Assembly (NCBI GenBank): GCA_965214335.1
Contig: CBDCBO010000008.1
Span: 124,001 to 188,000 of the forward strand
Reading direction: 5' to 3'
Length of the DNA: 64,000 nt
Source of the DNA: Velthaea sp965214335
Lineage (GTDB): Bacteria; Vulcanimicrobiota; Vulcanimicrobiia; Vulcanimicrobiales; Vulcanimicrobiaceae
Shown here piece after piece: positions 17,344 through 26,565 of the stretch. The translations under genes were made by a program, and so were the position numbers. The notes under the pieces were generated by a model that was given only the letters and a program-made list of their open reading frames with translations, was not told where the DNA came from and did no database searches. How positions within the stretch are numbered: position 1 is the stretch's first letter; each line of letters opens with the position of its first letter.

Positions 17344-18564
17344 ATGTCCTCGAAGCTCGTGCGAATCATCTCGCTGCTCATCGTCGGTGGCTGGACCGGT
17401 TTACTCGTGGCACGCGGACGATTTTGGGATCCGCCACTCGACCGCCTGTGCGAGCCGGCCCACGGCACCGCGCCGGCGGTGCACGTTATCGTGCCGGCCC
17501 GCAACGAAGCCGAAATACTCCCCGAAACATTACCGACGCTGCTTGCCCAGCGGTATGCCGGACCATTGGCCATTACCCTGGCCGACGACCACAGCAGCGA
17601 CGGCACCGCGGCTCGCGCACATTGGTTGGCGACTGAGGCCGGTGCCGTTGCGATTCCGTTTTCGGTAACGTCGGTATCAGCGCGGCCGCCCGGCTGGGCG
17701 GGCAAGGTGTGGGCTTTAGCATCGGGCGTCGCGGCCGCGCGCCGCACCGGTGCACAACCGGAGTATTGGCTTTTCACCGACGCCGACATCGCGCACGATT
17801 CGACGGTCGTTGCTCGACTCGTTGCCACGGCTCGCGCCGACCGGCGCGATCTGGTATCGCTGATGGTGCAATTGCACTGCGCGAGCGGTTGGGAGCGGCT
17901 GTTGATCCCGGCTTTCGTGTTCTTCTTCGCGAAGCTGTATCCGTTCGCATGGGTCGCCGACGACCGGCGCAAAACGGCTGCCGCAGCCGGCGGCTGCGTG
18001 CTCATTTCGGATACGATGTTGCGCGCCATCGGCGGCGTCGAGCGCATCGCCGGCGCGCTGATCGATGATTGCTCGCTGGCGACGGCGGTGAAGGAAGCCG
18101 GGGGCCGGCTGCGGCTCGAACTCTCATCGCACGCGCGAAGCGTTCGCAGCTACGACTCGTTAGAGTCGATCTGGGAGATGATCCGACGCAGCGCGTACAC
18201 GCAGTTGTCCTTATCCCCTACCATCCTGGCGGCCACCGTCGGCGGCATGGTCTTGTTGTATCTCGTCCCGCCGGTCCTGACGGTGGCCGGCGCCGTGCGA
18301 CGCGACGCGGTGCTCGGCTTGGGCGGCGTCGCGGCGTGGTCGATGCTGTCGGCGGCCTACATGCCGATCTTGCGCCGCTACGGACAGTCGCGCGCGGCCG
18401 CACCCGCCTTACCGCTAGCGGCGCTGTTGTATACCGGCATGACGATCGATTCGGCGCTACGCCACTGGCGCGGTCGCGGCGGCGCTTGGAAGGGACGCGT
18501 CTACTCCGGTACGGCCGTTGCGGCCGACGCGCCGGCGCAAGCGGGCGAACTTACTCCGCACTAA
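17344..18564 (+). CDS. hpnB: Hopanoid-associated glycosyltransferase HpnB
   Basis: Family-2 glycosyltransferase of about 406 residues, membrane-bound. An N-terminal helix (IISLLIVGGWTGLLVA) precedes the nucleotide-sugar domain with VIVPARNEAEILPETL, LADDHSSDGT and the metal-binding FTDADIAHD. The C-terminal part has at least two further helices (GGMVLLYLVPPVLTVAG and the MLSAAYMPI region). HpnB proteins sit in hopanoid clusters and probably transfer a sugar to the polyol head group. The start is ATG 17344, with GTG 17360 as an alternative; both leave only a short gap to shc. Its stop overlaps the convergent hpnG by 14 bases. Confidence 0.85.
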   Translation: MSSKLVRIISLLIVGGWTGLLVARGRFWDPPLDRLCEPAHGTAPAVHVIVPARNEAEILPETLPTLLAQRYAGPLAITLADDHSSDGTAARAHWLATEAGAVAIPFSVTSVSARPPGWAGKVWALASGVAAARRTGAQPEYWLFTDADIAHDSTVVARLVATARADRRDLVSLMVQLHCASGWERLLIPAFVFFFAKLYPFAWVADDRRKTAAAAGGCVLISDTMLRAIGGVERIAGALIDDCSLATAVKEAGGRLRLELSSHARSVRSYDSLESIWEMIRRSAYTQLSLSPTILAATVGGMVLLYLVPPVLTVAGAVRRDAVLGLGGVAAWSMLSAAYMPILRRYGQSRAAAPALPLAALLYTGMTIDSALRHWRGRGGAWKGRVYSGTAVAADAPAQAGELTPH

Positions 18565-19192
18565 GCGCCAAGCGGCGCGCGACGGCGTGCAACGCGCGCA
18601 GAGCCGCGATCGCACCGGCGATAAAACGCGCGCTACGTAGCGGTGTACGCGCGAACGTTAATGCGAGCGGCAGCGGACGCAACCGGCCGGCACCGTCGAA
18701 GACACGCGCTAGATCGGGCAATTCCGCGCCGGCGTCGTCGCTGACGACGCGCACCATCGCGACCCGGACACCACGGCCGTGCAACGCGCGCGCAAGCGGC
18801 GCGGCTTCCATATCGACGACCGCGACGCCGGTCTCAACCCACAGCGCGCGCTTGGCCGCGACGGCGCCGACAACCGCAGTCACCGCCGCGGCGTCGACAA
18901 GCACGCTGTCCAAGCCGGCGACGCAGTCCGCGGCGAGCCGTGGATCGAGCGTGATGACGTCGGGGCCGTTACGGATGCGAGCGTAGACGACAACATCGCC
19001 AACGCGTAATTTGGGATCGACGGCGCCGCACAAGCCGAGGACCAGCGCGGTCGTCCCAGACATGCCGGCTACCGTTTCGCCGGCGGCGCTGCCGGCCGCG
19101 ACCGTCGACAATTTCGGGCGGGCAGCGGGCCAGCCGCCCACCACGGCCTGCGCTTCGGCGCCGCGCGGTACGATCACCGCATCAAAGCGCAT
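18551..19192 (-). CDS. hpnG: Adenosylhopane nucleosidase/phosphorylase HpnG
   Basis: Purine nucleoside phosphorylase-fold protein of 213 residues that removes adenine from adenosylhopane to give ribosylhopane, directly after HpnH. Visible family features are the G-rich substrate strand (LVLGLCGAVDPKLRVGDVVV), VVDMEAAPLARAL with the ribose-binding Met-Glu, and RVVSDDAGAELPDL with the purine-binding aspartate. Length is typical of HpnG. It is the last gene of a GNAT-metallothionein-hpnG run (18-base gap upstream), which separates it from hpnH by about 10 kb. Confidence 0.88.
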   Translation of the reverse strand: MRFDAVIVPRGAEAQAVVGGWPAARPKLSTVAAGSAAGETVAGMSGTTALVLGLCGAVDPKLRVGDVVVYARIRNGPDVITLDPRLAADCVAGLDSVLVDAAAVTAVVGAVAAKRALWVETGVAVVDMEAAPLARALHGRGVRVAMVRVVSDDAGAELPDLARVFDGAGRLRPLPLALTFARTPLRSARFIAGAIAALRALHAVARRLALSAE

Positions 19193-19210
19193 GCCGGTCC
19201 GAATCGAACG

Positions 19211-19465
19211 CTACGCCATCCCGCGTTCCGGCGTTCCGGCGGCGCGTCCGCCCCGATTCGCAACGCACGTGGGGTGGCCACATTCGCACGCCCCGATTTG
19301 CGCCTTGCCGCGTTCAACGTCGGCCAGCTCGACCGTGTTCGCCATGCACCATTCGGCGCACGTTCCGGCCGACACCAAATCGTTGCAGCCACATGAAGCG
19401 TTGATGCATTGGTGCTGCGGCGCCGGTGGCGGCGTGATGTCGCTATGGGTAATCTCCGTACTCAT
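19211..19465 (-). CDS. Bacterial metallothionein-like Cys-rich protein
   Basis: An 84-residue protein with ten cysteines. They sit in CINASCGC, TCAEWC and ACECGHPTC, matching the spacing of bacterial SmtA-type metallothioneins, including the closing C-x-C-G-H-x-x-C with a histidine ligand. Such proteins bind Zn, Cd or Cu through thiolate clusters in the cytoplasm. The Cys-poor extensions of about 18 residues at each end are unusual. The ATG at 19465 overlaps the GNAT stop (ATGA), so expression is coupled to it. No metal-responsive operator was recognised upstream. Confidence 0.7.
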   Translation of the reverse strand: MSTEITHSDITPPPAPQHQCINASCGCNDLVSAGTCAEWCMANTVELADVERGKAQIGACECGHPTCVANRGGRAAGTPERGMA

Positions 19466-19953
19466 ATCGGCAAGCGTACCCGTTCTTGGCCGGAGCTACG
19501 CCGCGCGCCGAGCGTCATCAGATCGGTTGTGACAAAGCCCAGCCGTCCGTAGAGTGCCTTCGACGAAGGTGACGGCCGTAAGAACACTTTACGCGCGCCC
19601 GCGCCCGCGGCGGCCGCGACCACTTCGCGCACCAGCTCCGTTCCAATACCGCAGTTGCGATGAGCCGGTAAAACATAGACGCCGCAAATTTCAGCATGCC
19701 GCGAACCTTCCGGATAGGGTAACCGATCGTAGAAGACCGCGCAGCTCGACGCGACCGCGGCCACACCGTCGCAAGCAATCCACGCCGCGATGCACTCGGC
19801 GGCAAACAACCGCGCGAACGCGGCCGTCGCTTGCGCGGTAAAGGCCGGTGCGTGCGCCGGATCGAGGAGTTCGAGTTCAAGCAGACTGGCCGCGCGCAGC
19901 CGAGCTAGCGCGGGCGCATCGCGCCAATCGGCCGGGCGTAAATACAACATCAT
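19462..19953 (-). CDS. GNAT-family N-acetyltransferase
   Basis: A 163-residue acetyl-CoA-dependent acyltransferase. YLRPADWRDAPALARL opens the fold. The acetyl-CoA pyrophosphate loop is HRNCGIGTELV, a slightly altered R/Q-x-x-G-x-G/A, preceded by the strand AEICGVYVLPA; YGRLGFVTTDLM closes the domain. A strong ribosome site (GGGAGG) stands 4 bases before the first of two adjacent ATGs. Substrate unknown. It is the first gene of the GNAT-metallothionein-hpnG run. Confidence 0.8.
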   Translation of the reverse strand: MMLYLRPADWRDAPALARLRAASLLELELLDPAHAPAFTAQATAAFARLFAAECIAAWIACDGVAAVASSCAVFYDRLPYPEGSRHAEICGVYVLPAHRNCGIGTELVREVVAAAAGAGARKVFLRPSPSSKALYGRLGFVTTDLMTLGARRSSGQERVRLPI

Positions 19954-19989
19954 CGTCCTCCCGAATCGAACCGGTATGTCGATTGCAAC

Positions 19990-20017
19990 AAAAAAGGCGC
20001 CCGGTTTCCCGTGCGCC
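19990..20017 (-). terminator. Rho-independent terminator after maoC
   Basis: Minus-strand GGCGC-A-CGG-GAAA-CCG-G-GCGCC makes an 8-bp stem with one A/G mismatch and a GAAA tetraloop, followed by six T. It lies between the MaoC stop (20153) and the GNAT start (19953). Confidence 0.8.
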
Positions 20018-20152
20018 CATGAACGTTTCGCTTCGGCCGCTACCGCATGACGGCATAGACCCTAAGCGAATCGCCTGGGCGGTATGTAGGGTCGGCGGGG
20101 GCGGCGCTGCGTTAACATCTGTCCGTTAATTACCATACCGTACACGCGCCGG

Positions 20153-20623
20153 TCAAGTACCGGACGGCGGTCGACGCTGCATGATGCCGTTGACCGTCAT
20201 ATCCTGCACGACCTCGTCGGCGGCGTTGAGCGTCTCGATGAATAATTTCACGATGCCGCGGTCGGGGCGTGAACGCGACGCGCGCAGGTCGGTAACTTTA
20301 ATGCGCAGGTGTAAGACATCGCCCGGAACGACCGGCTTGAGCCAACGCAGCGCATCGACGCCGGCGCCGACCGAACCCCCCGCGGGGCGATAGCCGCTTT
20401 CCACGAACAGCCGCATCGTTATCGCTGCGGTATGCCATCCGCTGGCGACATGGCGGCCGAACATGCTGGCCGGCCCAGCTTCCGGATCGGTGTGGAACGG
20501 CTGGGGGTCATACTGGCGCGCGAAGCTGACAATCTCATCAGCCTCGACGGTATACGACGGCGAGCTGAATGTTTGGCCGACGTGGAGATCGTCGAAATAT
20601 TGTCCGGACGGCACATCGCTCAC
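20153..20623 (-). CDS. MaoC-like hot-dog dehydratase
   Basis: A 156-residue single hot-dog domain. GQYFDDLHVGQTF opens it, FARQYDPQPFHTDPEAG carries the hydratase-type D/H pair (D39, H44), and SMFGRHVASGWHTAA is the conserved substrate tunnel segment. Members hydrate enoyl-CoA or enoyl-acyl groups; the substrate here is not evident. GTG start at 20623. It stands alone, with a terminator downstream. The 186 bases between it and ppdK contain a 6-bp GC hairpin (CCGGCG/CGCCGG near 20785-20800) without a T-tract. Confidence 0.8.
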   Translation of the reverse strand: MSDVPSGQYFDDLHVGQTFSSPSYTVEADEIVSFARQYDPQPFHTDPEAGPASMFGRHVASGWHTAAITMRLFVESGYRPAGGSVGAGVDALRWLKPVVPGDVLHLRIKVTDLRASRSRPDRGIVKLFIETLNAADEVVQDMTVNGIMQRRPPSGT

Positions 20624-20809
20624 CGACAGTGTGTACGGCGGCCATGTCGGCAGCGCATTCTTCGTAAAGGCGTGTCACAGCTGTTCGTCCGACCGAAACA
20701 AAAGCAGCGAGGATGCCCAGCTGGCTCGCAAGCCGGGCAGTAAGTAGACGTTATGTTTATTTTTTAAGTGCAGCGCTCGCATCCGGCGTGGCCGCCGGTG
20801 CAAAACCCG

Positions 20810-23488
20810 TCACAACATCGCCTGTGCGGCGGCTAGGCGTGCGATCGGGACGCGATAGGGCGAGCATGACACATAGTCGAGACCGATCTCGTTGCAGAAC
20901 GCGACCGACGACGGTTCGCCGCCGTGTTCGCCGCAAATACCGATCTTGAGTTTCGGGCGCGTCGCGCGGCCTTTGGCAACGCCGATGCGCATGAATTCGC
21001 CGACACCGATGCGGTCGAGCACTTGGAACGGATCGTCCTTGAGAATCTTGAGTTCGAGATACTTGGGAATAAACGAATTCTCGGCGTCGTCGCGGCTGTA
21101 CCCATACACCGTCTGCGTAAGATCGTTGGTGCCGAACGAGAAGAATTGGGCCGTCTTCGCCAACTCGTCGGCGACGACGCAGGCCCGCGGCAATTCCACC
21201 ATCGTTCCGATGAGATACGCGACCTCGACACCGCTCTCGGCAATCACGGCGTCGGCCACCGACTTTACCGCATCGTACGTGAATTGCATTTCCTCGGGCG
21301 TTCCGACGCCGGGGATCATCACGTCCGGTCGCGCGTCGACGCCGGCTTTGCGCAGCGCACAGGCAGCCTCGAAGATCGCCCGCACCTGCATCGCGTAGAT
21401 CTCCGGATACACGATGCCGAGCCGGCAGACACGTAAGCCGAGCATTGGATTGGCTTCGTGCAAAATTCGCACGCGCGCCAATATTTTCGCCTTCTCAACG
21501 AACGCCGGCGACGCTTCGCCTTCGCGGACGCGCAGTTCCGTCGTCTCGACGAGCAACTGCTCGAGCGACGGTAAAAACTCATGCAGCGGCGGGTCGAGCA
21601 GCCGGATCGTCACCGGATAACCGGCCATGGCCGTGAGGATGCCGGTAAAGTCGGCCCGTTGAAACGGCAACAATTTAGCGAGTGCCTCGGCGCGCGCTTC
21701 GGGCGTATCGCTCACGATCATCTGCTGCACGATCGGTAGCCGTTCGCGCTCCATGAACATGTGCTCCGTGCGGCACAAGCCGATGCCGGTAGCGCCCAGG
21801 TCGCGCGCCCGTTGTGCATCGTCGGGCGTATCGGCGTTGGCCCACACTTCCATGCGCTTCAAGGCATCGGTGAGCGTCAGAAATTCGGCCAGCCAAGCCG
21901 GCGGTTTCGAGGGCGGGGCGATGAGTTCGAGCCGGCCCAACATTATTTCGCCGGTCGAGCCGTCGATCGTGATCGCGTCGCCTTCGTGAATCGGTTGTCC
22001 GGCGAGCGTCGCCATTTTCGTGCGGCGGTCGACTTTGAGCGCCTCGCAGCCGCATACGCACGGTTTACCCATGCCACGCGCAACGACCGCGGCGTGCGAT
22101 GTCGCCCCACCCTTCGACGTCAGCGTGCCTTTAGCGGCGATCATACCGTGAACGTCATCGGGCGTCGTTTCCGCCCGCACCAGAATCACGGCTTCGCCGG
22201 CCGCCGCGCGCGCGACGGCAGTGTCGGGATCGAACACGACGACGCCGCTGGCGGCGCCCGGTGAAGCGTTGAGTCCGTGGGCAACGGCAGTGAATGCCTG
22301 CGCCGGATCGATCCGGGCGTGAAATAGCTGATCGAGCGATGCCGCGTCGACGCGGCGGACCGCTTCGCGCGAATCGATAACGCCTTCGGCGACGAGCGCC
22401 AGCGCAATCTTCACCGCTGCTTCGGCGCTGCGTTTGCCGCTACGCGTTTGCAACATAAATAATTTGCCGCGCTCGACGGTAAACTCGAGATCCTGCATAT
22501 CGGTATAATGCCGTTCGAGCTGGTCGGCGATCGCGACGAATTGCGCGTACACGTCGGGCTGCGACGTTTGGAGATCTTCGATATGCTCGGGCGTACGCGT
22601 GCCCGCAACCACATCTTCGCCTTGCGCGTTACGCAAATATTCACCGAACAGACGCTTCTCGCCGGTATTCGGATCGCGGGTAAAGGCGACCCCGGTTCCC
22701 GAATCGTCGCCCATGTTGCCGAACACCATGGCTACCACGCTGACCGCGGTCCCCCAGTTGTCCGGAATTTTATTGAAGCGTCGATAATCGGCCGCGCGGC
22801 GCGAATGCCAAGAATCGAACACGGCGCTAATTGCTAATTCTAATTGCTCGGTAACATCTTGCGGAAACGGGCGCTGTGTTTCGGCCAGCACGACGGCTTG
22901 AAAGTCGGCTACGACGGCCTGCCAGCCCGGCGCGTCGATCTCCGGGTCGGTCGCTACTCCGAGCTTTACCTTTGCGTCATCGACGATCCGATCGAAGCGC
23001 TCTTTGTCGATGCCCAGCACCACGTGGCCGAACATCGCGATGAACCGCCGGTACGCGTCCCAGGCAAAGCGCTCGTTAGCGGTAAGCTTCGCTAACCCGC
23101 TGACGGTCGTGTCGTTGAGCCCCAGATTGAGAATGGTGTCCATCATGCCGGGCATCGAGATACGGGCGCCCGAGCGAACCGACACCAGTAGCGGATCGGC
23201 TGCCTCGCCGAAGCGCTTTCCGGTGCGCGCTTCGAGTTCGATCATCGCCGCTCGAATTGTGCCGTCCAGGCCGGGCGGTAGGCGCCGGCCGGCAGCGTAG
23301 TATGCCAGACACTGTTCGGTGGTAATCGTAAAACCCGCCGGAACCGGCAGGCCGGCTTGGGTCATCTCCGCGAGGCCAGCACCTTTGCCGCCGAGCAGGT
23401 CGCGCATCCCGGCATTGCCGCGGTCGAAGAAATAGAGCGCATCGCCGGCCGGCGGTCGCGACGGAATGGGAACCAAAACGTCAGACAA
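20810..23488 (-). CDS. ppdK: Pyruvate, phosphate dikinase
   Basis: Interconverts pyruvate + ATP + Pi and PEP + AMP + PPi. About 892 residues, the full three-domain length: an N-terminal ATP-grasp domain (LLGGKGAGLAEM, DPLLVSVRSGARISMPGMMD), the swivelling phospho-histidine domain (KGGATSHAAVVARGMGKP, His about 465) and a TIM-barrel PEP domain ending SCSPYRVPIARLAAAQ with the catalytic cysteine. The frame is open to an ATG at 23527, but AGGAG stands 7 bases before TTG 23488, so I take that start. The enzyme points to gluconeogenic or PPi-dependent glycolytic flux. Confidence 0.93.
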   Translation of the reverse strand: MSDVLVPIPSRPPAGDALYFFDRGNAGMRDLLGGKGAGLAEMTQAGLPVPAGFTITTEQCLAYYAAGRRLPPGLDGTIRAAMIELEARTGKRFGEAADPLLVSVRSGARISMPGMMDTILNLGLNDTTVSGLAKLTANERFAWDAYRRFIAMFGHVVLGIDKERFDRIVDDAKVKLGVATDPEIDAPGWQAVVADFQAVVLAETQRPFPQDVTEQLELAISAVFDSWHSRRAADYRRFNKIPDNWGTAVSVVAMVFGNMGDDSGTGVAFTRDPNTGEKRLFGEYLRNAQGEDVVAGTRTPEHIEDLQTSQPDVYAQFVAIADQLERHYTDMQDLEFTVERGKLFMLQTRSGKRSAEAAVKIALALVAEGVIDSREAVRRVDAASLDQLFHARIDPAQAFTAVAHGLNASPGAASGVVVFDPDTAVARAAAGEAVILVRAETTPDDVHGMIAAKGTLTSKGGATSHAAVVARGMGKPCVCGCEALKVDRRTKMATLAGQPIHEGDAITIDGSTGEIMLGRLELIAPPSKPPAWLAEFLTLTDALKRMEVWANADTPDDAQRARDLGATGIGLCRTEHMFMERERLPIVQQMIVSDTPEARAEALAKLLPFQRADFTGILTAMAGYPVTIRLLDPPLHEFLPSLEQLLVETTELRVREGEASPAFVEKAKILARVRILHEANPMLGLRVCRLGIVYPEIYAMQVRAIFEAACALRKAGVDARPDVMIPGVGTPEEMQFTYDAVKSVADAVIAESGVEVAYLIGTMVELPRACVVADELAKTAQFFSFGTNDLTQTVYGYSRDDAENSFIPKYLELKILKDDPFQVLDRIGVGEFMRIGVAKGRATRPKLKIGICGEHGGEPSSVAFCNEIGLDYVSCSPYRVPIARLAAAQAML

Positions 23489-23619
23489 TCCGAGGCTCCT
23501 TTGGCGAGCGCGGCGCGGGTAAAACATAGTTTCCGCGAACGACGATCAATTGGCAAGGATTTTTGTCTCTTGCCCGCCTGCCGCAACGCGCACGAGTTTG
23601 AAGCGGGGCCGGGCCGCTC

Positions 23620-24423
23620 TTAGCGCACGATTTCGGTCCCGGCGCCGGCCAGCGCCGCGACCACGGCACCTGCTCCGCCTCCGCCGATCAAGGCGCGGCC
23701 GACTCCGCCGCGCACCGCAACGAGCGCCGCTTCAATCTTCGGCAGCATGCCGTCGGTAAAAATGCCACGCCGGGCGTACGCTTCTGCGTCCGCGACCGTC
23801 ATGCGCGCGATCCCGGAAGCCGGGTCGTTGCGATCGAACCGCACGCGCGCGACGTCGGTCACGACGAAGTACGCGTCGACCCCGAGCGCCGCCGCGAGCG
23901 CGCCGGCGGCGGTGTCGGCATTGATATTGTAGCGCTGGCCGTCCCGGTCGGCGCCGATCGGCGAGACCACCGGAATGTTGCCGCGCGCGAGCACCGCGCG
24001 AACCGGCTCGACGTCCACCGCCGCAATCTCGCCAACATACGCGAGCCCGGCCGGCCGTTCTCGCCGTGTCGCGAGAAACACGCCCTCATCACCGGCGACG
24101 CGCTCGGCCCGGCCGCCGGCGGCGTTGAGCGCGGCAACAATCGCGGCATTCACTCGGCGGCCGAGGATTTCGGTCACCACCGCGAGCGTCGCCGCGTCGG
24201 TCACGCGTAAGCCCGCAATGCGGCGGGTCGGCATGTGGCGCTCGCGCAACTCCGCATCGACGGCGGGACCGCCGCCATGCACGAGCACGACCGCCGTTCC
24301 ATCGTGTGTCAAGCGCACCAGGTCGGCCAAAACCGGGTCGCCTGAGCCGCCCGCCGCAACCGATCCGCCGAATTTGACGAGCAGCGAGGCAATGCGCGGC
24401 TGCGCTGCCGGTTGAGAAGTCAT
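23620..24423 (-). CDS. argB: Acetylglutamate kinase
   Basis: Phosphorylates N-acetylglutamate, the second step of arginine synthesis. The 267-residue amino-acid kinase fold shows LLVKFGGSV (K17), LVHGGGPAVD, GLRVTDAATL, the NINADTAAGALAAALG substrate loop and FTDGMLPKIEAAL. The LysW-dependent LysZ family is similar, but the full acetylated arginine pathway in this window makes ArgB the better call. It is separated from the other arg genes by 8.7 kb and I see no ARG-box-like sequence upstream, so it may escape ArgR control. It follows the HAD gene after a 118-base gap. Confidence 0.88.
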   Translation of the reverse strand: MTSQPAAQPRIASLLVKFGGSVAAGGSGDPVLADLVRLTHDGTAVVLVHGGGPAVDAELRERHMPTRRIAGLRVTDAATLAVVTEILGRRVNAAIVAALNAAGGRAERVAGDEGVFLATRRERPAGLAYVGEIAAVDVEPVRAVLARGNIPVVSPIGADRDGQRYNINADTAAGALAAALGVDAYFVVTDVARVRFDRNDPASGIARMTVADAEAYARRGIFTDGMLPKIEAALVAVRGGVGRALIGGGGAGAVVAALAGAGTEIVR

Positions 24424-24541
24424 GCTGGCCGACTCCCTGCCGCCCGTCGGTCATTCCTTGCGCCACGATGCCCCGCTGCGCACCCGGCGCGACATGGACG
24501 CCGCCGACGCTTACGCATCAGTATCGAGTTTCGACACCGTT

Positions 24542-25249
24542 CTAGCCGCCGGGAGGCGGCGGCGGATCGCCGGCGATGCGAATGCCCAACTCGTCGAGGT
24601 GCGCCAGCAGATCGGCCGGATCGTCGTAGATGCGATAGGCGCCCGCGCTCTGCAGTTCGGCCCGGCCGTAGCCGCCGCTGAGCACGCCGATACCGAGCGA
24701 TCCGGCGCGTTGGGCGGCCAGCAGATCCCAAATCGAATCCCCGACCACAAAAGCGCTGCGCGGCTCGATGTCCAAACGGCGCGCGGCTTCCAGGAACAAA
24801 TCCGGATTGGGCTTGGCGTGTGCCACGTCGGTCCGGGTAACGACCGGAACGTCATCCGGTACTTCGAGTATGCGCAACGTACGCGCAGCGACCTCGCGCG
24901 AACCGCTCGTCGCGATCGCCCACGGCACGCCTTCGCGCGACAATGTCGCAAGTAACTCACGCGCGCCCGGCAACGGCCGGACGCCCTCAACGAGCCGCTC
25001 GTAGGCCGCGCTGTGCCCGCGTTGCAACGTTTCGACTTGCTCGGTGGTAAGGTCACGCCCGAGTTCGCGGCGCAGCGCCCGCACGAACAGACCGCCGCTC
25101 ATGCCGATCCGCCGGTGAATGCGCCACACCGCGAGATCGAAGCCGTTCGCGCGCAGCGACGTATCCCACGCCGTCACATGCTGGTAGACGCTGTCGGCCA
25201 AGGTGCCGTCGAGATCGAAGATCATCGCTGCATCATGGCGCTCGCGCAT
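24542..25249 (-). CDS. HAD-superfamily phosphatase (phosphoglycolate phosphatase-like)
   Basis: A 235-residue haloacid dehalogenase-type hydrolase. Motif I is IFDLDGTLADS (nucleophile D12, acid D14), motif II is AIATSGS, motif III includes HAKPNPDLFLEAA, and motif IV is FVVGDSIWDLLAAQRAG. The cap insert between motifs I and II places it in the Gph/beta-phosphoglucomutase group. The C-terminus ends in a proline run (GDPPPPPGG). It starts 13 bases after the propeller gene stop and may be co-transcribed with it. Substrate unknown. Confidence 0.82.
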   Translation of the reverse strand: MRERHDAAMIFDLDGTLADSVYQHVTAWDTSLRANGFDLAVWRIHRRIGMSGGLFVRALRRELGRDLTTEQVETLQRGHSAAYERLVEGVRPLPGARELLATLSREGVPWAIATSGSREVAARTLRILEVPDDVPVVTRTDVAHAKPNPDLFLEAARRLDIEPRSAFVVGDSIWDLLAAQRAGSLGIGVLSGGYGRAELQSAGAYRIYDDPADLLAHLDELGIRIAGDPPPPPGG

Positions 25250-25262
25250 CAGCGTGACGTTA

Positions 25263-26393
25263 TCAGCTACCGGGCACGGCTCCTGGTGCCAAAGCAGTTC
25301 GTAAGCGCCGCATCACCGGCGCTGCGCCGGCCGCTGCCGGGCCGACGACGAGCAGCGCGAACGTTCCGGGAACAATTGTCCGCTTCGGGCGTTGCTCGCC
25401 GGGTGCCGGTAAGCCAAGCTCGATCTTCGCAGTGACCAAATACGCGGTATGCGTTTCGGGATCGATGGCCATGGTGCGTGCATATTGCTGCGTCGTCACG
25501 TTCTGCGCAACGCCAAACGTTTGCGGCGAATCTTCGCGAACGATCGTTAACGTACCGTCGCCATTGGAACTAAACGCGAGGCCCGCACCGGGGTCGAACG
25601 CCGTCGCATCGACGCCCATGCCGATCGGCAACGTTGTGATGACGGCACCGGTGCGCGCATCGACCACGGCCATGAGGTTGTTATGGCAGCCCGCGAACAA
25701 AATCTCATGTGCGACGTCGATCGATAAGCCCGACGGATTCTCACACGGCGCCAGCGGCCAGGCGTGCAAGACGACACTAGCACGGGCGTCAATCGAAACG
25801 AGCTGACTCTTGTCTTCGATGTTCGCGTAGATCGTTCCATCGCCGCCGGCAGCCGCGAATTCCGGCCTGCCGGGCAAAGCGATCGAGCCGAGCACGACGT
25901 TGGTCCGGGCATCGATCGCCGTTACGTCGTTGCTTTGCCCGTTGAACGTAAAGACGCGCTGTGTTGCCGCGTCGTACAAGATCGCATCCGGATTTCGACC
26001 CGCGATCGCGATCTTCGTTAGCGTTGCCAGCGTCGTTAGATCGAAAACGGTTACGCTGTTATCACGTCCGTTGCTGGTGAAGCCTTTGCCCAGTTCGGGT
26101 GCGAGCGCGATGCCGTGGACGCCCGGAGTATCCGGTATCTCGGCTTGCACGGTCCCGGTCGCCGGATCAACCACCATGACCCGGTCGGCGCGCGAGAGGA
26201 ACAGCCGCCGCCCGGCAGCGTCATAGGTAAGATAATCCCAGCCGCCCGAACCGCCCAGCGTAAAACTGTGGAGTAGCCCGTACGCCGGCGGAGCCGTCGC
26301 CGCGCCGGCGATGCCACCAACGGCGAGTAGGATCGCCAGCGCCGCGCACGGTGCGCCCAGCATTCTAGCGAAGAGCGCGACGGATCGATGCAT
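25263..26393 (-). CDS. Secreted YVTN-type beta-propeller protein
   Basis: About 376 residues. ATG 26393 is preceded by GGAGG at 7 bases and starts a signal peptide (MHRSVALFARMLGAPCAALAIL...). The mature chain is built of YVTN/40-residue blades: DRVMVVDPATGTVQAEIP, NSVTVFDLTTLATLTKIAI, NDVTAIDARTNVVLGSIALP, NNLMAVVDARTGAVITTLPI. No active site is apparent. Proteins of this family are exported and often contribute to surface layers or bind partners. It resembles the NHL and PQQ propellers elsewhere in the window in design but not in repeat sequence. Confidence 0.8.
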   Translation of the reverse strand: MHRSVALFARMLGAPCAALAILLAVGGIAGAATAPPAYGLLHSFTLGGSGGWDYLTYDAAGRRLFLSRADRVMVVDPATGTVQAEIPDTPGVHGIALAPELGKGFTSNGRDNSVTVFDLTTLATLTKIAIAGRNPDAILYDAATQRVFTFNGQSNDVTAIDARTNVVLGSIALPGRPEFAAAGGDGTIYANIEDKSQLVSIDARASVVLHAWPLAPCENPSGLSIDVAHEILFAGCHNNLMAVVDARTGAVITTLPIGMGVDATAFDPGAGLAFSSNGDGTLTIVREDSPQTFGVAQNVTTQQYARTMAIDPETHTAYLVTAKIELGLPAPGEQRPKRTIVPGTFALLVVGPAAAGAAPVMRRLRTALAPGAVPGS

Positions 26394-26565
26394 TGAGAAG
26401 CCTCCAGTACGATGGCGCACTCGGGCGCATTCACATCAGCTTTGCCAGTAATCTCCGACTGTCCCCGCAGTCGCGGAATTGACGCGTACGACGTCCGCTT
26501 TCCAAGCGCCGTTGACAAACTCGCACCGCACCGACTCGTGGAATAGTCGAGCTGCCCGCAGAACC

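Noticed and set aside
17382..18047. Upstream extension of the squalene-hopene cyclase frame giving an 878-residue protein
   Set aside because: The extra residues are the antisense of hpnB, show GC-rich antisense composition and have no cyclase character.
20780..20805. Hairpin CCGGCG-GCCA-CGCCGG after ppdK as terminator
   Set aside because: No T-tract follows the stem in the ppdK direction.
26440..26500. GC hairpin CGACTG-TCCCCG-CAGTCG before the YVTN propeller gene, resembling the core of a cobalamin riboswitch
   Set aside because: The flanking B12-box and the other conserved helices are absent on both strands, and neither neighbour is a cobalamin gene.
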